From assembly GCF_024758505.1 (NCBI RefSeq), contig NZ_CP077970.1, positions 3,410,001 through 3,474,000 on the forward strand: DNA of 64,000 nucleotides, in the 5' to 3' direction. Within the stretch, counting starts at the first letter, position 1. The number at the start of each line of letters is the position of its first letter. This document shows, one piece after another, positions 34,493-43,152 of this stretch. The position numbers were made by a program, and so were the translations under genes. Source of the stretch: Bradyrhizobium arachidis. Lineage in GTDB: Bacteria; Pseudomonadota; Alphaproteobacteria; Rhizobiales; Xanthobacteraceae. The notes under the pieces are model-generated. The model searched no databases. It had not been told where the DNA came from and saw nothing but the letters and a program-made list of their open reading frames with translations.

Positions 34493-36455
34493 CCACGGAT
34501 GCCGCCAAAGCCTCCCTGAGCCGCTTTGCCAGCTCGGCCGTCCGATAGGGCTTGGTCAGAACGATCGATTGCGCGTGCGCACGTCCCTGATCGACCAGGG
34601 TCTCCAGAGGGTAGCCGGAGGAGAACACCACGGGCAGGCCAGGGCGGATCTGGCGGGCCTGGTCGCCGAGATCCCAGCCGCTCATGCCTCCAGGCATGAT
34701 GATATCGGTGAACAGCAGGTCGATGTCGGCATTGGTGCGCAGCAGGTGCAGGGCCTCGCTGCCGTTGACGGCGGCGATCACGCGATAGCCGAGCGCTTCG
34801 ACCCTGAGGATGACGGAGGAGCGAACGAACGGATCGTCCTCCGCGATCAGGACCGTCTCATGGCCACGGGGCACCGCGTGCTCGCTATCGGGGACGGTGC
34901 CAAGCGAATGCTCGGCGGCTGCATTCGGCAGATAGATCCGCACCGTCGTCCCCAATCCGCTCTCGCTATAGATGGAGACGTGGCCGTTGGACTGTTTGGC
35001 AAAGCCATAGACCATGCTCAGGCCGAGGCCAGAGCCCTTGCCGACCTCCTTGGTCGTGAAGAACGGCTCGAAGGCGTGCTCGATGACCTCGGCGGTCATG
35101 CCTTCGCCGTCGTCGGTGACGGAGATCAAGGCGTAGCTGCCGGATATGACCTCCGGATGCAGGGTGCGGTAGTGGTCGTCGATCGACGATATCTCCGCGC
35201 TGAGCGTCAGATGACCGCCGCCCGGCATCGCATCCTGCGCATTGAGGGCGAGGTTGAGCACCCCGGATTCGAGCTGGGCCCGGTCCGCATAGGCCAGGAT
35301 GGTGCCGGGACCGAAGGCGGTCTTGATCTCGATGTTCTCGCGCAAGGTGCGCTTGAGCAGCTTGTGCATGGAATCGAGCAACTGCCGGCAATCGATCGCC
35401 TGCGGTTGCAGAAACTGCCGGCGGCTGAATGCCAGCAGCCTCTGGGTCAGCTCCGCGCCGCGCTCGCCGGACTGGCAGATATCCTCGGCGAACCGCCGCA
35501 GGTCGGGCCGAGCCTTGAGCTGCTCGCTCAGGTGCTCGGCATTGCTGACGATGACTGTGAGCAGATTGTTGAAGTCGTGGGCGATGCCTCCGGAGAGCTG
35601 GCCGACGGCCTCCATCTTCTGCGCCTGCTGAAGCTGCTGCTCGGTCAACTTGCGCGCGGTCAGGTCGTGAACGATGCCGACGAAGATCGGCTCGCCGTCC
35701 TGCAGCGCGCCACCGACCGACAGATCCACCGGGAATGTCGATCCGTCCTTGCGAACGCCGAGGCCCTCGCCGCCATCGCGGAAGTAATTTTCATGCGCTG
35801 CACCCTGGTCGGCGGGCAACAGGAGTTTGACGTTTTGGTTGAGGACTTCGTCGGCGCGATAGCCGAACAGGCGCTCGCAGGCCGGGTTGAACAGCAGGAT
35901 GCGATCGTCCGCATCGAACAGCATGACGCCGTCGACGGCGGTCTCGACCACGGCGCTGAGCCGCGCCACGCTCTCGCGCAGCGCGCGCTGGGCTTCGCTC
36001 ACCTGCCGCAGCAGCATGGATGTGTCGCGGTTCTTGGTCTCCTCCTCCTGCAGCGCGGCCTGGACCTGGCGGAGCTCGAACGGGGAGGGGATCGTCAGGA
36101 TCTTTGGCAGCAGCGGCCAGAGCGCGCCGGCCGTGAAGATGGAGGCCGCCGCCGTCAGCGCCTTGACCAGTCCCTCGATGCCGTAGGCCGGCACCCACAG
36201 CGTATAGATCGACAGGATGTGGGTCAGCCCGCAGGCCATGATGAAGACCGCAAACGCCCAATAGACCCAACCGAATTTGAGGTCGCGCCGCTTGGTGACC
36301 AGGATCGCCAGCGCGAAGGGGATCGAGAAATAGGCCGCGGCGATCAGTGCGTCCGATACCACATGAAGCCAGATCAGCTCAGGCTCCCACAACAGGCAGA
36401 TCCCGTGTGGGGAGAGCATCGAGGAATCGAGCAGACGTTGGAGGAAGGCCCACAT
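34476..36455 (-). CDS. hybrid histidine kinase with ethylene-receptor-like membrane domain
   Basis: 659 aa. Residues 28-120 hold three transmembrane helices matching the copper/ethylene-binding domain of plant ETR1: [13 protein letters not shown] and FIMACGLTH. All seven residues reported as critical in ETR1 (Asp25, Tyr32, Ile35, Pro36, Ile62, Cys65, His69) are present here as Asp35, Tyr42, Ile45, Pro46, Ile72, Cys75 and His79, at a constant offset of 10. A coiled coil, one PAS domain (about 160-270), a HisKA/HATPase module (His293 in [13 protein letters not shown] and GSGLGLS) and a C-terminal receiver (Asp584, Lys635) follow. It should be a Cu(I)-dependent ethylene sensor; the output partner is unknown. 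The gene end overlaps slipin by 17 bp. Confidence 0.88.
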   Translation of the reverse strand: MWAFLQRLLDSSMLSPHGICLLWEPELIWLHVVSDALIAAAYFSIPFALAILVTKRRDLKFGWVYWAFAVFIMACGLTHILSIYTLWVPAYGIEGLVKALTAAASIFTAGALWPLLPKILTIPSPFELRQVQAALQEEETKNRDTSMLLRQVSEAQRALRESVARLSAVVETAVDGVMLFDADDRILLFNPACERLFGYRADEVLNQNVKLLLPADQGAAHENYFRDGGEGLGVRKDGSTFPVDLSVGGALQDGEPIFVGIVHDLTARKLTEQQLQQAQKMEAVGQLSGGIAHDFNNLLTVIVSNAEHLSEQLKARPDLRRFAEDICQSGERGAELTQRLLAFSRRQFLQPQAIDCRQLLDSMHKLLKRTLRENIEIKTAFGPGTILAYADRAQLESGVLNLALNAQDAMPGGGHLTLSAEISSIDDHYRTLHPEVISGSYALISVTDDGEGMTAEVIEHAFEPFFTTKEVGKGSGLGLSMVYGFAKQSNGHVSIYSESGLGTTVRIYLPNAAAEHSLGTVPDSEHAVPRGHETVLIAEDDPFVRSSVILRVEALGYRVIAAVNGSEALHLLRTNADIDLLFTDIIMPGGMSGWDLGDQARQIRPGLPVVFSSGYPLETLVDQGRAHAQSIVLTKPYRTAELAKRLREALAASVASSAG

Positions 36456-36719
36456 GATTGATCCTCACAGGCGTGCAGGCCGGGGACGCGGCCAGCCCCG
36501 CGGTCCCGCGGGCAGCGGTTCCGCATGCGTTCAACGTCTCATTCATCGATGCGTGGGCTAAATGCCAACCCAATTTTTTGCACCGTGCGCACGGTTGGGG
36601 GACGACAATCCCGCGGCAGACGGCCGTACGCATCTGATTCGCGGCCTGCGCTTGCCGGCCACCGGCGCTCGCGCTAGGACGTGCGATCACCCCCGTTCAT
36701 CCCAAGCGAGCGTCCGGCG

Positions 36720-37520
36720 ATGACGACACCGATAGCGCTGACAATTGCAGGCTCCGATTCCAGCGGCGGCGCGGGCATCCAGGCCGACCTCAAGACCTTT
36801 GCCGCGCTCGGCGTCTACGGGGCCTCCGCGATCACGGCGCTGACCGCGCAGAACACGACTGGCGTCACCGGCATCCACGCAGTGCCGGCCGATTTCGTCA
36901 CCGCGCAGATCGATGCCGTGCTCTCCGATCTCGCGGTCGGTGCAGTCAAGATCGGCATGGTGGCGCAGCCCGGCAGCATCGAGGCGATCGCCGCCGCCCT
37001 GACGCGCTGGTCACCGCGGCACATCGTGCTCGATCCCGTGATGGTCGCGACCTCCGGCGATCGGCTGCTGGCGACTGAGGCGGTCGAGGCATTGCGCAGA
37101 AGACTCATTCCGCTCGCCTCGGTGATCACGCCGAACCTGCCCGAGGCGGCCGCGCTGCTGGACACGCCGATCGCAACCAGCGAGGCCGAGATCGAGGGCC
37201 AGGGGCGGCGCCTGCTCGCGTTCGGCTGTCGCGCCGTGCTGATCAAGGGCGGCCACGGGCAGGGGGCTGACAGCATCGACTATCTCGTCAGCGGCGACGG
37301 CACGATCGCACTGTCGGCGCCGCGCGTTGCCACCAAGAACACCCACGGCACCGGCTGCTCGCTGTCATCGGCGGTCGCAGCAGGCCTTGCCAAGGGCGAG
37401 GACCTCGAGCAAGCCGTGCGCGATGCCAAGCGCTGGATCAGCGCGGCGATTGCGGCTGCAGACCGCTTTGCCGTCGGCCACGGCCACGGGCCGGTGCATC
37501 ATTTCCATAAATTCTACTGA
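36720..37520 (+). CDS. thiD: hydroxymethylpyrimidine/phosphomethylpyrimidine kinase
   Basis: ThiD phosphorylates HMP and then HMP-P in thiamine synthesis. The 266-aa ribokinase-fold protein has [74 protein letters not shown] and the catalytic [21 protein letters not shown] 36720 is preferred to a start 13 codons upstream because the fold begins there. No other thiamine gene and no TPP riboswitch pattern is visible nearby. Confidence 0.93.
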   Translation: MTTPIALTIAGSDSSGGAGIQADLKTFAALGVYGASAITALTAQNTTGVTGIHAVPADFVTAQIDAVLSDLAVGAVKIGMVAQPGSIEAIAAALTRWSPRHIVLDPVMVATSGDRLLATEAVEALRRRLIPLASVITPNLPEAAALLDTPIATSEAEIEGQGRRLLAFGCRAVLIKGGHGQGADSIDYLVSGDGTIALSAPRVATKNTHGTGCSLSSAVAAGLAKGEDLEQAVRDAKRWISAAIAAADRFAVGHGHGPVHHFHKFY

Positions 37521-37690
37521 GTGCGGCGGCCGCGTTCGTGCGGCCATCGCCTCGCCCCATGTCGCCAGATTGTCGCACGCGGCTGGTATCCGCTGAGTGC
37601 GCGAGGCGAAATATGATTCGTATCTGCAAGCGCCTCGCAGGTTCGAAAATCGTCATCCCCCTGTCACGGGACATTGTTACAGGCTGATGT

Positions 37691-38503
37691 ATGGGAAGTT
37701 ACGATATGAGTGACGAGAGTCCCGAACGGCGCTTCCGGACCTTGTTCATCTCCGACGTTCATCTCGGAGCCCGCGGTTCGCAAGCCGATCTTCTCCTCGA
37801 CTTCCTGCGCTACCACGACGCCGACACCATCTACCTCGTCGGCGACATCGTCGACGGCTGGGCGCTGAAGTCAGGCTGGTACTGGCCGCAATCGCACAAC
37901 GATCTCGTGCAAAAGCTGCTGCGGAAAGCGCGCAAGGGCGCCAAGATCGTCTACATCCCCGGCAATCACGACGAGTTCTTGCGCAACTATTACGGCACGC
38001 ATTTCGGCGGCATCGACGTGGTCGAGAACACCGTCCACACCGGCGCGGACGGCCGGCGATATCTCGTGATCCACGGCGACATCTTCGACCTCGTGGTGCA
38101 GAACGCGCGCTGGCTCGCCCATCTCGGCGACAAGGCCTACGACTTCGCGATCCAGATGAACCGCTTCGTCAACTTCTTCCGGCGGCTGTTCGGCGTGCCC
38201 TATTGGTCGCTGTCGCAATGGGCGAAGCTGAAGGTCAAGAACGCCGTCAACTATATCGGCGCGTTCGAGCAGGCCCTCGCCGCAGAAGCGCGGCGGCACG
38301 AGGCCAATGGCGTGATCTGCGGCCACATCCACTACGCCGTGATCCGCGACGAGGGGGACATCCGCTACATGAATTGCGGCGACTGGGTGGAGAGCTGCAC
38401 GGCGTTGGTCGAGCACGACGACGGCCATTTCGAGATCATCACCTGGGCCGACCAGTTGCAGAAGGCAGCACCCATCGTGCCGGTGCCAGCACGGGCGGCA
38501 TAA
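37691..38503 (+). CDS. UDP-2,3-diacylglucosamine diphosphatase-like metallophosphoesterase
   Basis: A 270-aa calcineurin-like phosphoesterase of the LpxH-like group (COG2908). Metal-binding motifs are FISDVHLGARGSQ, YLVGDIVDGWAL, YIPGNHDEFLRN, VIHGDIFD and GVICGHIHYAV. LpxH cleaves UDP-diacylglucosamine in lipid A synthesis, but rhizobia often use LpxI, so this paralogue may act on another nucleotide or phospholipid. ATG 37691 and 37706 are both possible; GGGAAG sits between them and favours 37706. The next gene's ATG overlaps its TAA stop by one base, implying joint function. Confidence 0.85.
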   Translation: MGSYDMSDESPERRFRTLFISDVHLGARGSQADLLLDFLRYHDADTIYLVGDIVDGWALKSGWYWPQSHNDLVQKLLRKARKGAKIVYIPGNHDEFLRNYYGTHFGGIDVVENTVHTGADGRRYLVIHGDIFDLVVQNARWLAHLGDKAYDFAIQMNRFVNFFRRLFGVPYWSLSQWAKLKVKNAVNYIGAFEQALAAEARRHEANGVICGHIHYAVIRDEGDIRYMNCGDWVESCTALVEHDDGHFEIITWADQLQKAAPIVPVPARAA

Positions 38504-39546
38504 TGAGGATACTGGTCGCGACCGACGCATGGCATCCCCAGGTCAACGGGGTAGTTCGGACGCTGACCAAGCTGGCTGACGCGGCCAAATCGCTCGACGT
38601 CGAATTTTCGTTCCTGACGCCGCAATCGTTCCGCACCTTCGCGATGCCCAGCTATCGCGACGTGCGGCTGGCGATGCCGCGGCCGGCGCGGATCGCGCGG
38701 CTGATCGAGGAAGCCCGGCCCGACAGCATTCATGTCGCGACCGAAGGGCCGATCGGGTTGATGGTGCGCCGCTACTGCCTGCAGCGCGCGTTGCCGTTCA
38801 CGACGAGTTTTCACACCCGCTTTCCCGAATATGTCCGGGCGAGGGTGCCGGTTCCGGAGTCGCTGATCTGGCGGGCGCTGCGCCGCTTCCACGGCGCGAG
38901 CCGGGCCGTGATGGCGGCGACACCAGCGCTGGTGCGCGAGCTCGGCGAACGGGGATTTGAAAATGTCGTGCTGTGGCCACGCGGCGTTGACACAAAACTG
39001 TTCCATCCCCGCGCCATCGACCTCTGCCTGCCGGCGCCGGTGTTCCTCTGCGTCGGCCGTGTCGCGGTGGAGAAGAACCTGGAGGCGTTCCTCGCGCTCG
39101 ATCTGCCCGGCACCAAGGTGATCGTCGGAGACGGCCCGGCGCGGGCCTCGCTGGAGCAGGCCTATCCCGATGCTATTTTCCTCGGCGAGCGGCACGGCGA
39201 GGCGCCGGCTGAAATCTATGCAGCGGCTGATGTTTTCGTGTTCCCCAGCCGGACCGACACCTTTGGCCTGGTGCTGCTGGAAGCGCTGGCGAGCGGCCTG
39301 CCGGTCGCGGCCTTCCCGGTGAAGGGGCCCCGGGACGTGATCGGCGAAGCGCCGGTCGGCGTGCTGGACGAGGATTTGCGCAACGCCTGTCTCGCCGCGC
39401 TCGATATTTCCCGGCAGGCCTGCGTCGAATTCGCCGCTGACCATACCTGGGAGGCCTCGGCGCGCGCTTTCGTCGACAGCATCCTGGCTGTCGGTGCGGT
39501 GCTGCCCCCTGCCGGCGGGCTGGAACATCAGCGTTTCGTGGCCTGA
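38503..39546 (+). CDS. glycosyltransferase family 4, GDP-mannose-dependent alpha-mannosyltransferase-like
   Basis: A 347-aa GT-B enzyme: MRILVATDAWHPQVNGVVRT, TEGPIGLMVRRYCLQR, FTTSFHTRFPEYV, LWPRGVDTKLFHP, FLCVGRVAVEKNLEAFL and the donor-site FPSRTDTFGLVLLEALASG. These match the MgtA/SqdX/digalactosyldiacylglycerol-type branch that glycosylates membrane lipids. Coupling with the phosphoesterase (TAATG) suggests a shared lipid pathway. GDP-mannose is a likely donor, but UDP-sugars are possible. Start ATG 38503. Confidence 0.85.
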   Translation: MRILVATDAWHPQVNGVVRTLTKLADAAKSLDVEFSFLTPQSFRTFAMPSYRDVRLAMPRPARIARLIEEARPDSIHVATEGPIGLMVRRYCLQRALPFTTSFHTRFPEYVRARVPVPESLIWRALRRFHGASRAVMAATPALVRELGERGFENVVLWPRGVDTKLFHPRAIDLCLPAPVFLCVGRVAVEKNLEAFLALDLPGTKVIVGDGPARASLEQAYPDAIFLGERHGEAPAEIYAAADVFVFPSRTDTFGLVLLEALASGLPVAAFPVKGPRDVIGEAPVGVLDEDLRNACLAALDISRQACVEFAADHTWEASARAFVDSILAVGAVLPPAGGLEHQRFVA

Positions 39547-39622
39547 TATCCAAGACCCTATATCTAAGACCGTCACGCGGGGGTGTCTTTCCAGCCGTCA
39601 CCCGCCGCGGTACTAATTGCAC

Positions 39623-40606
39623 ATGACGGAACAAACACTCCCGGTCGGCCCCGCCGACATCGATGCCGCAGCGCGCGTGATCGCGCCCTTCGCCATCCGC
39701 ACGCCGCTATTGTCATTCCCCGTGCTCGACGAGCGCGTCGGCGCAAAAGTGTTCTTGAAGCCGGAGATGCTGCAGCGGACCGGCTCCTTCAAATTCCGCG
39801 GCGCCTTCAACAAGGTGGCGTCGATCCCGCAGGACAAGCGCAGGGGCGGCGTGGTCGCGTTTTCGTCCGGCAACCACGCCCAGGGCGTGGCGGCGGCCGC
39901 AAAACTCCTCGACATGCACGCGACCATCGTGATGCCGGCGGATGCGCCGCTCACCAAGCGCGAGCGGACAAAGTCCTATGGCGCCGAGGTCGTGCTCTAC
40001 GATCGCGACCGCGAGGATCGCGAGGCGATCTCGCGCGGCATTGCCGAGAAGCGCGGCGCGACCCTGGTCAGGCCCTATGACGATCCCTTCGTCATCGCGG
40101 GGCAGGGCACGGCGGGGCGCGAGATCGCGGAGGACATGGCCGCGCGCGGCATTGCACCCGACATCGTGGTGGCGCCGGCTTCCGGCGGCGGCCTGATCGC
40201 GGGTGTCGCGACCGCCGTGAAGGCGCGCTATCCGCTGGCACAGCTCGTCGTCGCCGAGCCCGAGGCCTTCGACGATCACACCCTTTCGCTCGCCGTCGGC
40301 CATCGCGAGCCGCACGCGCCGGCCGGCCGCACCATCTGCGATGCGCTGATGGCGCTGATCCCGGGCGAGATGACGTTTGCCATCAACAGCAAGCTATTGT
40401 CGCGCGGCGTCACCGCGTCCGACAAGGAGGTCGGCGCGGCCGTGGCGTTTGCCTATCGCGAGCTGAAGCTGGTCGTGGAGCCCGGCGGCGCCGTCGGCCT
40501 CGCCGCGCTGCTCGCCGGCCGGCTCGATGTCGCCGGCAAGAACGTCGTCATCGTGCTCTCCGGCGGCAATGTCGATGCGGATCTCTTTGCAGAGCTCGTG
40601 GCCTGA
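39623..40606 (+). CDS. threonine/serine dehydratase, PLP fold-type II
   Basis: A 327-aa enzyme of the IlvA/TdcB family. The PLP lysine is in SFKFRGAFNK, followed by SSGNHAQGVAAAAKLL, MPADAPLTKRERTKSYGA, the glycine loop APASGGGLIAG and VVIVLSGGNVDAD. It lacks the C-terminal ACT regulatory domain of biosynthetic IlvA, so it is the short catabolic or serine-racemase-like type. ATG 39623 is favoured over TTG 39617. No neighbouring pathway genes refine the substrate. Confidence 0.9.
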   Translation: MTEQTLPVGPADIDAAARVIAPFAIRTPLLSFPVLDERVGAKVFLKPEMLQRTGSFKFRGAFNKVASIPQDKRRGGVVAFSSGNHAQGVAAAAKLLDMHATIVMPADAPLTKRERTKSYGAEVVLYDRDREDREAISRGIAEKRGATLVRPYDDPFVIAGQGTAGREIAEDMAARGIAPDIVVAPASGGGLIAGVATAVKARYPLAQLVVAEPEAFDDHTLSLAVGHREPHAPAGRTICDALMALIPGEMTFAINSKLLSRGVTASDKEVGAAVAFAYRELKLVVEPGGAVGLAALLAGRLDVAGKNVVIVLSGGNVDADLFAELVA

Positions 40607-40611
40607 AGCGG

Positions 40612-40777
40612 ACTGACGTCATGCCCGGGCTTGTCCCGCCTGCGGGGCCGAAGCCCCTTCGGCGCGGCGAAGGCCCGGGCATCCACGTTCTTGGTTCTGC
40701 GAAAAGGTCGTGGATGGCCGGGCATAGGCGAGCGGAAGCGACGCCGTCCTTCGGACGGCTATGCCCGGCCATGACGA
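40612..40777. repeat. intergenic repeat family D (GCCCGGGC / GGCCGGGCATAG)
   Basis: Hairpin-rich stretch with ATGCCCGGGCTTGTCCCG and GAAGGCCCGGGCATCCACG, then GTGGATGGCCGGGCATAGGC and GACGGCTATGCCCGGCCATG. The two palindromic blocks follow the dehydratase gene. Such modules are typical of Bradyrhizobium intergenic space. Confidence 0.7.
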
Positions 40778-40820
40778 TGTGGGAAGAGCTCGCGCGTTTC
40801 ATGAAGCCTGAAATGTAGAA

Positions 40821-40850
40821 GGGGCGGAACGCTCGGCGTTCCGCCCCTTT
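40821..40850. terminator. bidirectional intrinsic terminator
   Basis: Ten-base stem GGGGCGGAAC / GTTCCGCCCC with a short loop, followed by TTT on the plus side and TTCT on the minus side. It ends the caspase-like gene (-) and possibly the dehydratase transcript (+). Confidence 0.8.
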
Positions 40851-40871
40851 GTCGTGTCTTGAAGCCGTGGA

Positions 40872-42776
40872 TCAGTGCATGAAGCCGCCGCGGCGATTCA
40901 TGCCGCCATTGTTGCCGCCATTGTTCTGCGGTGCCTGGTTCATCGACTGCTTGAAGTTGTTGTTCACGGTGACGTTGTTGATCCGGTTCGGTGTGTTGTT
41001 GAACTGCGGGCGGTTGTTGACCTGCACCGAGTTCGAGGGGTTGTTGTTCAGTTGCTTCACGATCCCGGTGTTGCCGGTGTTGACGCGGATCGGCGGCTGG
41101 CTCTGTCCGGTAGTCGCCGGACCATTGGTCTTCACGTCGATATTCTTGACGTCGACCTTCGTTCCGCCCTTGCCGACATTGGTCGGCGGCAGGGTCACGA
41201 TCTTGCCCGGGTTGATGCCGGTGTTGCCAGTCGCAGTGTTGCCAGGCGTGGTGTTGCCGGCGGGCAGCGTCACGATCTTGCCGACGACACCGGTGTTGGA
41301 CGGCGTGCCGGTCGTGGTGTTGGTCGGTGCCGGCAGCGTGACGACCTTGCCAGGAACCTGCGACGGCGTCTCGACCGGCTGCTTGGGCAGGTTGTTGCCG
41401 GCCGGCAGCGTCGTGACCTGACCACCATTCTGGCCGCCATTGCCGAGCTTGCCGATGACGTTGCTGTCGATCGGGATCGGCTTGTTCTGGCCGACCGGCA
41501 GGTTGCCATTGCCGAGCCCGCCACCCTGCTGAACGATCGGCAGGTACTTGTTCGGGCCGAGATTAGTGACCTTGAGCGGCGCGATGTTCTGCGGCGCAAG
41601 GAAGTGGGTCGCCTGCATCAGCGGGATTTCCTTCGGCTGCAACTGCAGCTTCAGGGCCGACTGGGCATAGGGGCTGTTGGAGTAGCTGTCGTAGAAGCTC
41701 TTGTAGGCGATCGGCGAGTTGGCAAGCACTGTCTTGTGCCAGGCGTTCGCGATCAGCAGGTTGGCGAGCAGCCAGCGGATGCGGTCGCACAGCGGGTCGT
41801 GCGGGTACATCTGGATGAACTCCTGATAGTACTGCGGCTGCCCCTCAGAGAGCACGTAGTCATAGGCTTGGCGGGCCGAGCGGCTTGGCAGGTTCGACGC
41901 CATCTGCACGACCGGGGCCTTGATCGGCGCGCGGTTGGCCGCAACCGCGGTGTCACCGAAGAAAGTGAAGTCGGAGGTTAGCGAGGAGCTCTCCCACGGC
42001 ACCTGCGCGCCGTCGGTGGTCTGGTTCACTTCCAGGCGCACGCGCTTGAAGAGCTGCTCGATCGGCAGGTTCGGTTCACGCGCGATGTTGAGGAAGGCTT
42101 GCGTATAGGGGCTGTGGCCGCCCTGACCATCGAGCGCTTCAGAACCCGGCGCGGTGGAGTAACCGACGATGGAGCCGTTCGGCGCATCGACGATCGCAAG
42201 GCCACGGCCGGCATCGTTGACGCTCGGGAAGGGGTTGTTGCGGCAGGCGTCGAGAATGACGATGCGCATGCGGCTCGGGATCGTCTCCAGCGTCGACATC
42301 ACGTCGACGAGACGAACCGAGTTGCTGACCAGCTCATTGGGGCTGGAGACCTTCGCATCGACAGGCACGAGATAGTTCTCGCCGGCGAGCTGCACGCCGT
42401 GACCGGCGTAGTAGACCATCGCCACCGTGTTGGTGCCGCGCGAGGCGACCTTGGCGGAGAAGTCCTGCACCACCCTCAGCATGTCGCTCTGCGTCAGGTC
42501 GGTCGCGGAGATCACCTCGAAGCCGGCGGAGTTGAGAAATTTTGCCATCGACTCGGCGTCGTTGTCGGGGTTCGCGAGTTGCGGCGCATTCCGGTAGTTC
42601 GAATTGCCGATCACCAGCGCCACGCGTTGCTCAGGGCTCTGCTGCGCGACCGGGATGGCCGGCGCGACGGGGGCGGCTTGCGCGGGGGCTACTTGCGCAA
42701 ACGCCGGGTCGCAGGCGACGCCGACCAGGCTTCCCAGGACGCTGGCGGTCAACAGAAGGGATTTTAGGCGGAACAT
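40872..42776 (-). CDS. secreted caspase-like (peptidase C14) protein with Asn-rich tail
   Basis: 634 aa. The signal peptide ends near AFA-QVAPAQ (residue 27). The caspase p20-like domain (residues 50-290) has the catalytic His126 in YYAGHGVQ and Cys178 in ILDACRNNPFP. A middle region (about 300-420) resembles domains that follow caspase units in rhizobial orthocaspases. From about 440 the chain is low complexity: four spaced TLP motifs (VTTLPAG, KVVTLPA, KIVTLPAG, KIVTLPP), then Asn/Gly/Thr-rich sequence ending MNRRGGFMH. Cleavage specificity and role are unknown. The start at 42776 is chosen over 42824 because the signal peptide begins there. Confidence 0.88.
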   Translation of the reverse strand: MFRLKSLLLTASVLGSLVGVACDPAFAQVAPAQAAPVAPAIPVAQQSPEQRVALVIGNSNYRNAPQLANPDNDAESMAKFLNSAGFEVISATDLTQSDMLRVVQDFSAKVASRGTNTVAMVYYAGHGVQLAGENYLVPVDAKVSSPNELVSNSVRLVDVMSTLETIPSRMRIVILDACRNNPFPSVNDAGRGLAIVDAPNGSIVGYSTAPGSEALDGQGGHSPYTQAFLNIAREPNLPIEQLFKRVRLEVNQTTDGAQVPWESSSLTSDFTFFGDTAVAANRAPIKAPVVQMASNLPSRSARQAYDYVLSEGQPQYYQEFIQMYPHDPLCDRIRWLLANLLIANAWHKTVLANSPIAYKSFYDSYSNSPYAQSALKLQLQPKEIPLMQATHFLAPQNIAPLKVTNLGPNKYLPIVQQGGGLGNGNLPVGQNKPIPIDSNVIGKLGNGGQNGGQVTTLPAGNNLPKQPVETPSQVPGKVVTLPAPTNTTTGTPSNTGVVGKIVTLPAGNTTPGNTATGNTGINPGKIVTLPPTNVGKGGTKVDVKNIDVKTNGPATTGQSQPPIRVNTGNTGIVKQLNNNPSNSVQVNNRPQFNNTPNRINNVTVNNNFKQSMNQAPQNNGGNNGGMNRRGGFMH

Positions 42777-42965
42777 GGCGTGCTCCTTTGGCATTGGTCT
42801 CGATGCGAGATTGGTGGCCTGCACGCTAGAACGCGTTCGAGTTTTGGGACGTGATGTCAGTCACCATGGTACCATGCGTGATCTGGGTCACGCTGGAACC
42901 AGAGTATCGTCAGGAATCGATTGCCAACCGGGTCATGTTCGGGCGGCATTCATATCTCAGGAATC

Positions 42966-43030
42966 GCGTCCTTGTGCCCCGGACGCAGCGCGGCAACGCT
43001 CATGGCGTTGCAGCGCGTCCGGGACAAGAG
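42966..43030. repeat. intergenic repeat family C, short copy
   Basis: TGCCCCGGACGCAGCGCGGC pairs with GCAGCGCGTCCGGGACA. It is related to 29998-30131. Confidence 0.65.
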
Positions 43031-43050
43031 AGGGGGCTGCTAGTTACATC

Positions 43051-43130
43051 CGTCATTGCGAGCGCAGCGAAGCAACCCAGGGTCTTTCCGCGGAGGGATT
43101 CTGGATTGCTTCGCTACGCTCGCAATGACG
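43051..43130. repeat. intergenic inverted repeat family E (CGTCATTGCGAGCG)
   Basis: CGTCATTGCGAGCGCAGCGA opens it, and TCGCTACGCTCGCAATGACG closes it as a near-perfect inverted complement of about 24 bp. About 30 bp lie between. It is a non-autonomous, REP/MITE-like palindrome located just after the Ala/Glu-rich gene. Confidence 0.8.
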
Positions 43131-43152
43131 GCGTTTAAGCGGCGCGCACTCC

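Larger units (their letters stand above)
42777..43152. other. 376-bp gene-free region with two repeat families
   Basis: Holds the caspase-like gene's promoter side (42777-42960, with the palindrome ACCATGGTACCAT and GTGATCTGGGTCAC), a short family-C repeat (42966-43030) and the family-E inverted repeat (43051-43130). No ORF of interest was found. Confidence 0.6.

Noticed and set aside
36456..36719. TPP riboswitch upstream of thiD
   Set aside because: I could not find the conserved CTGAGA and paired stem elements of the THI box.
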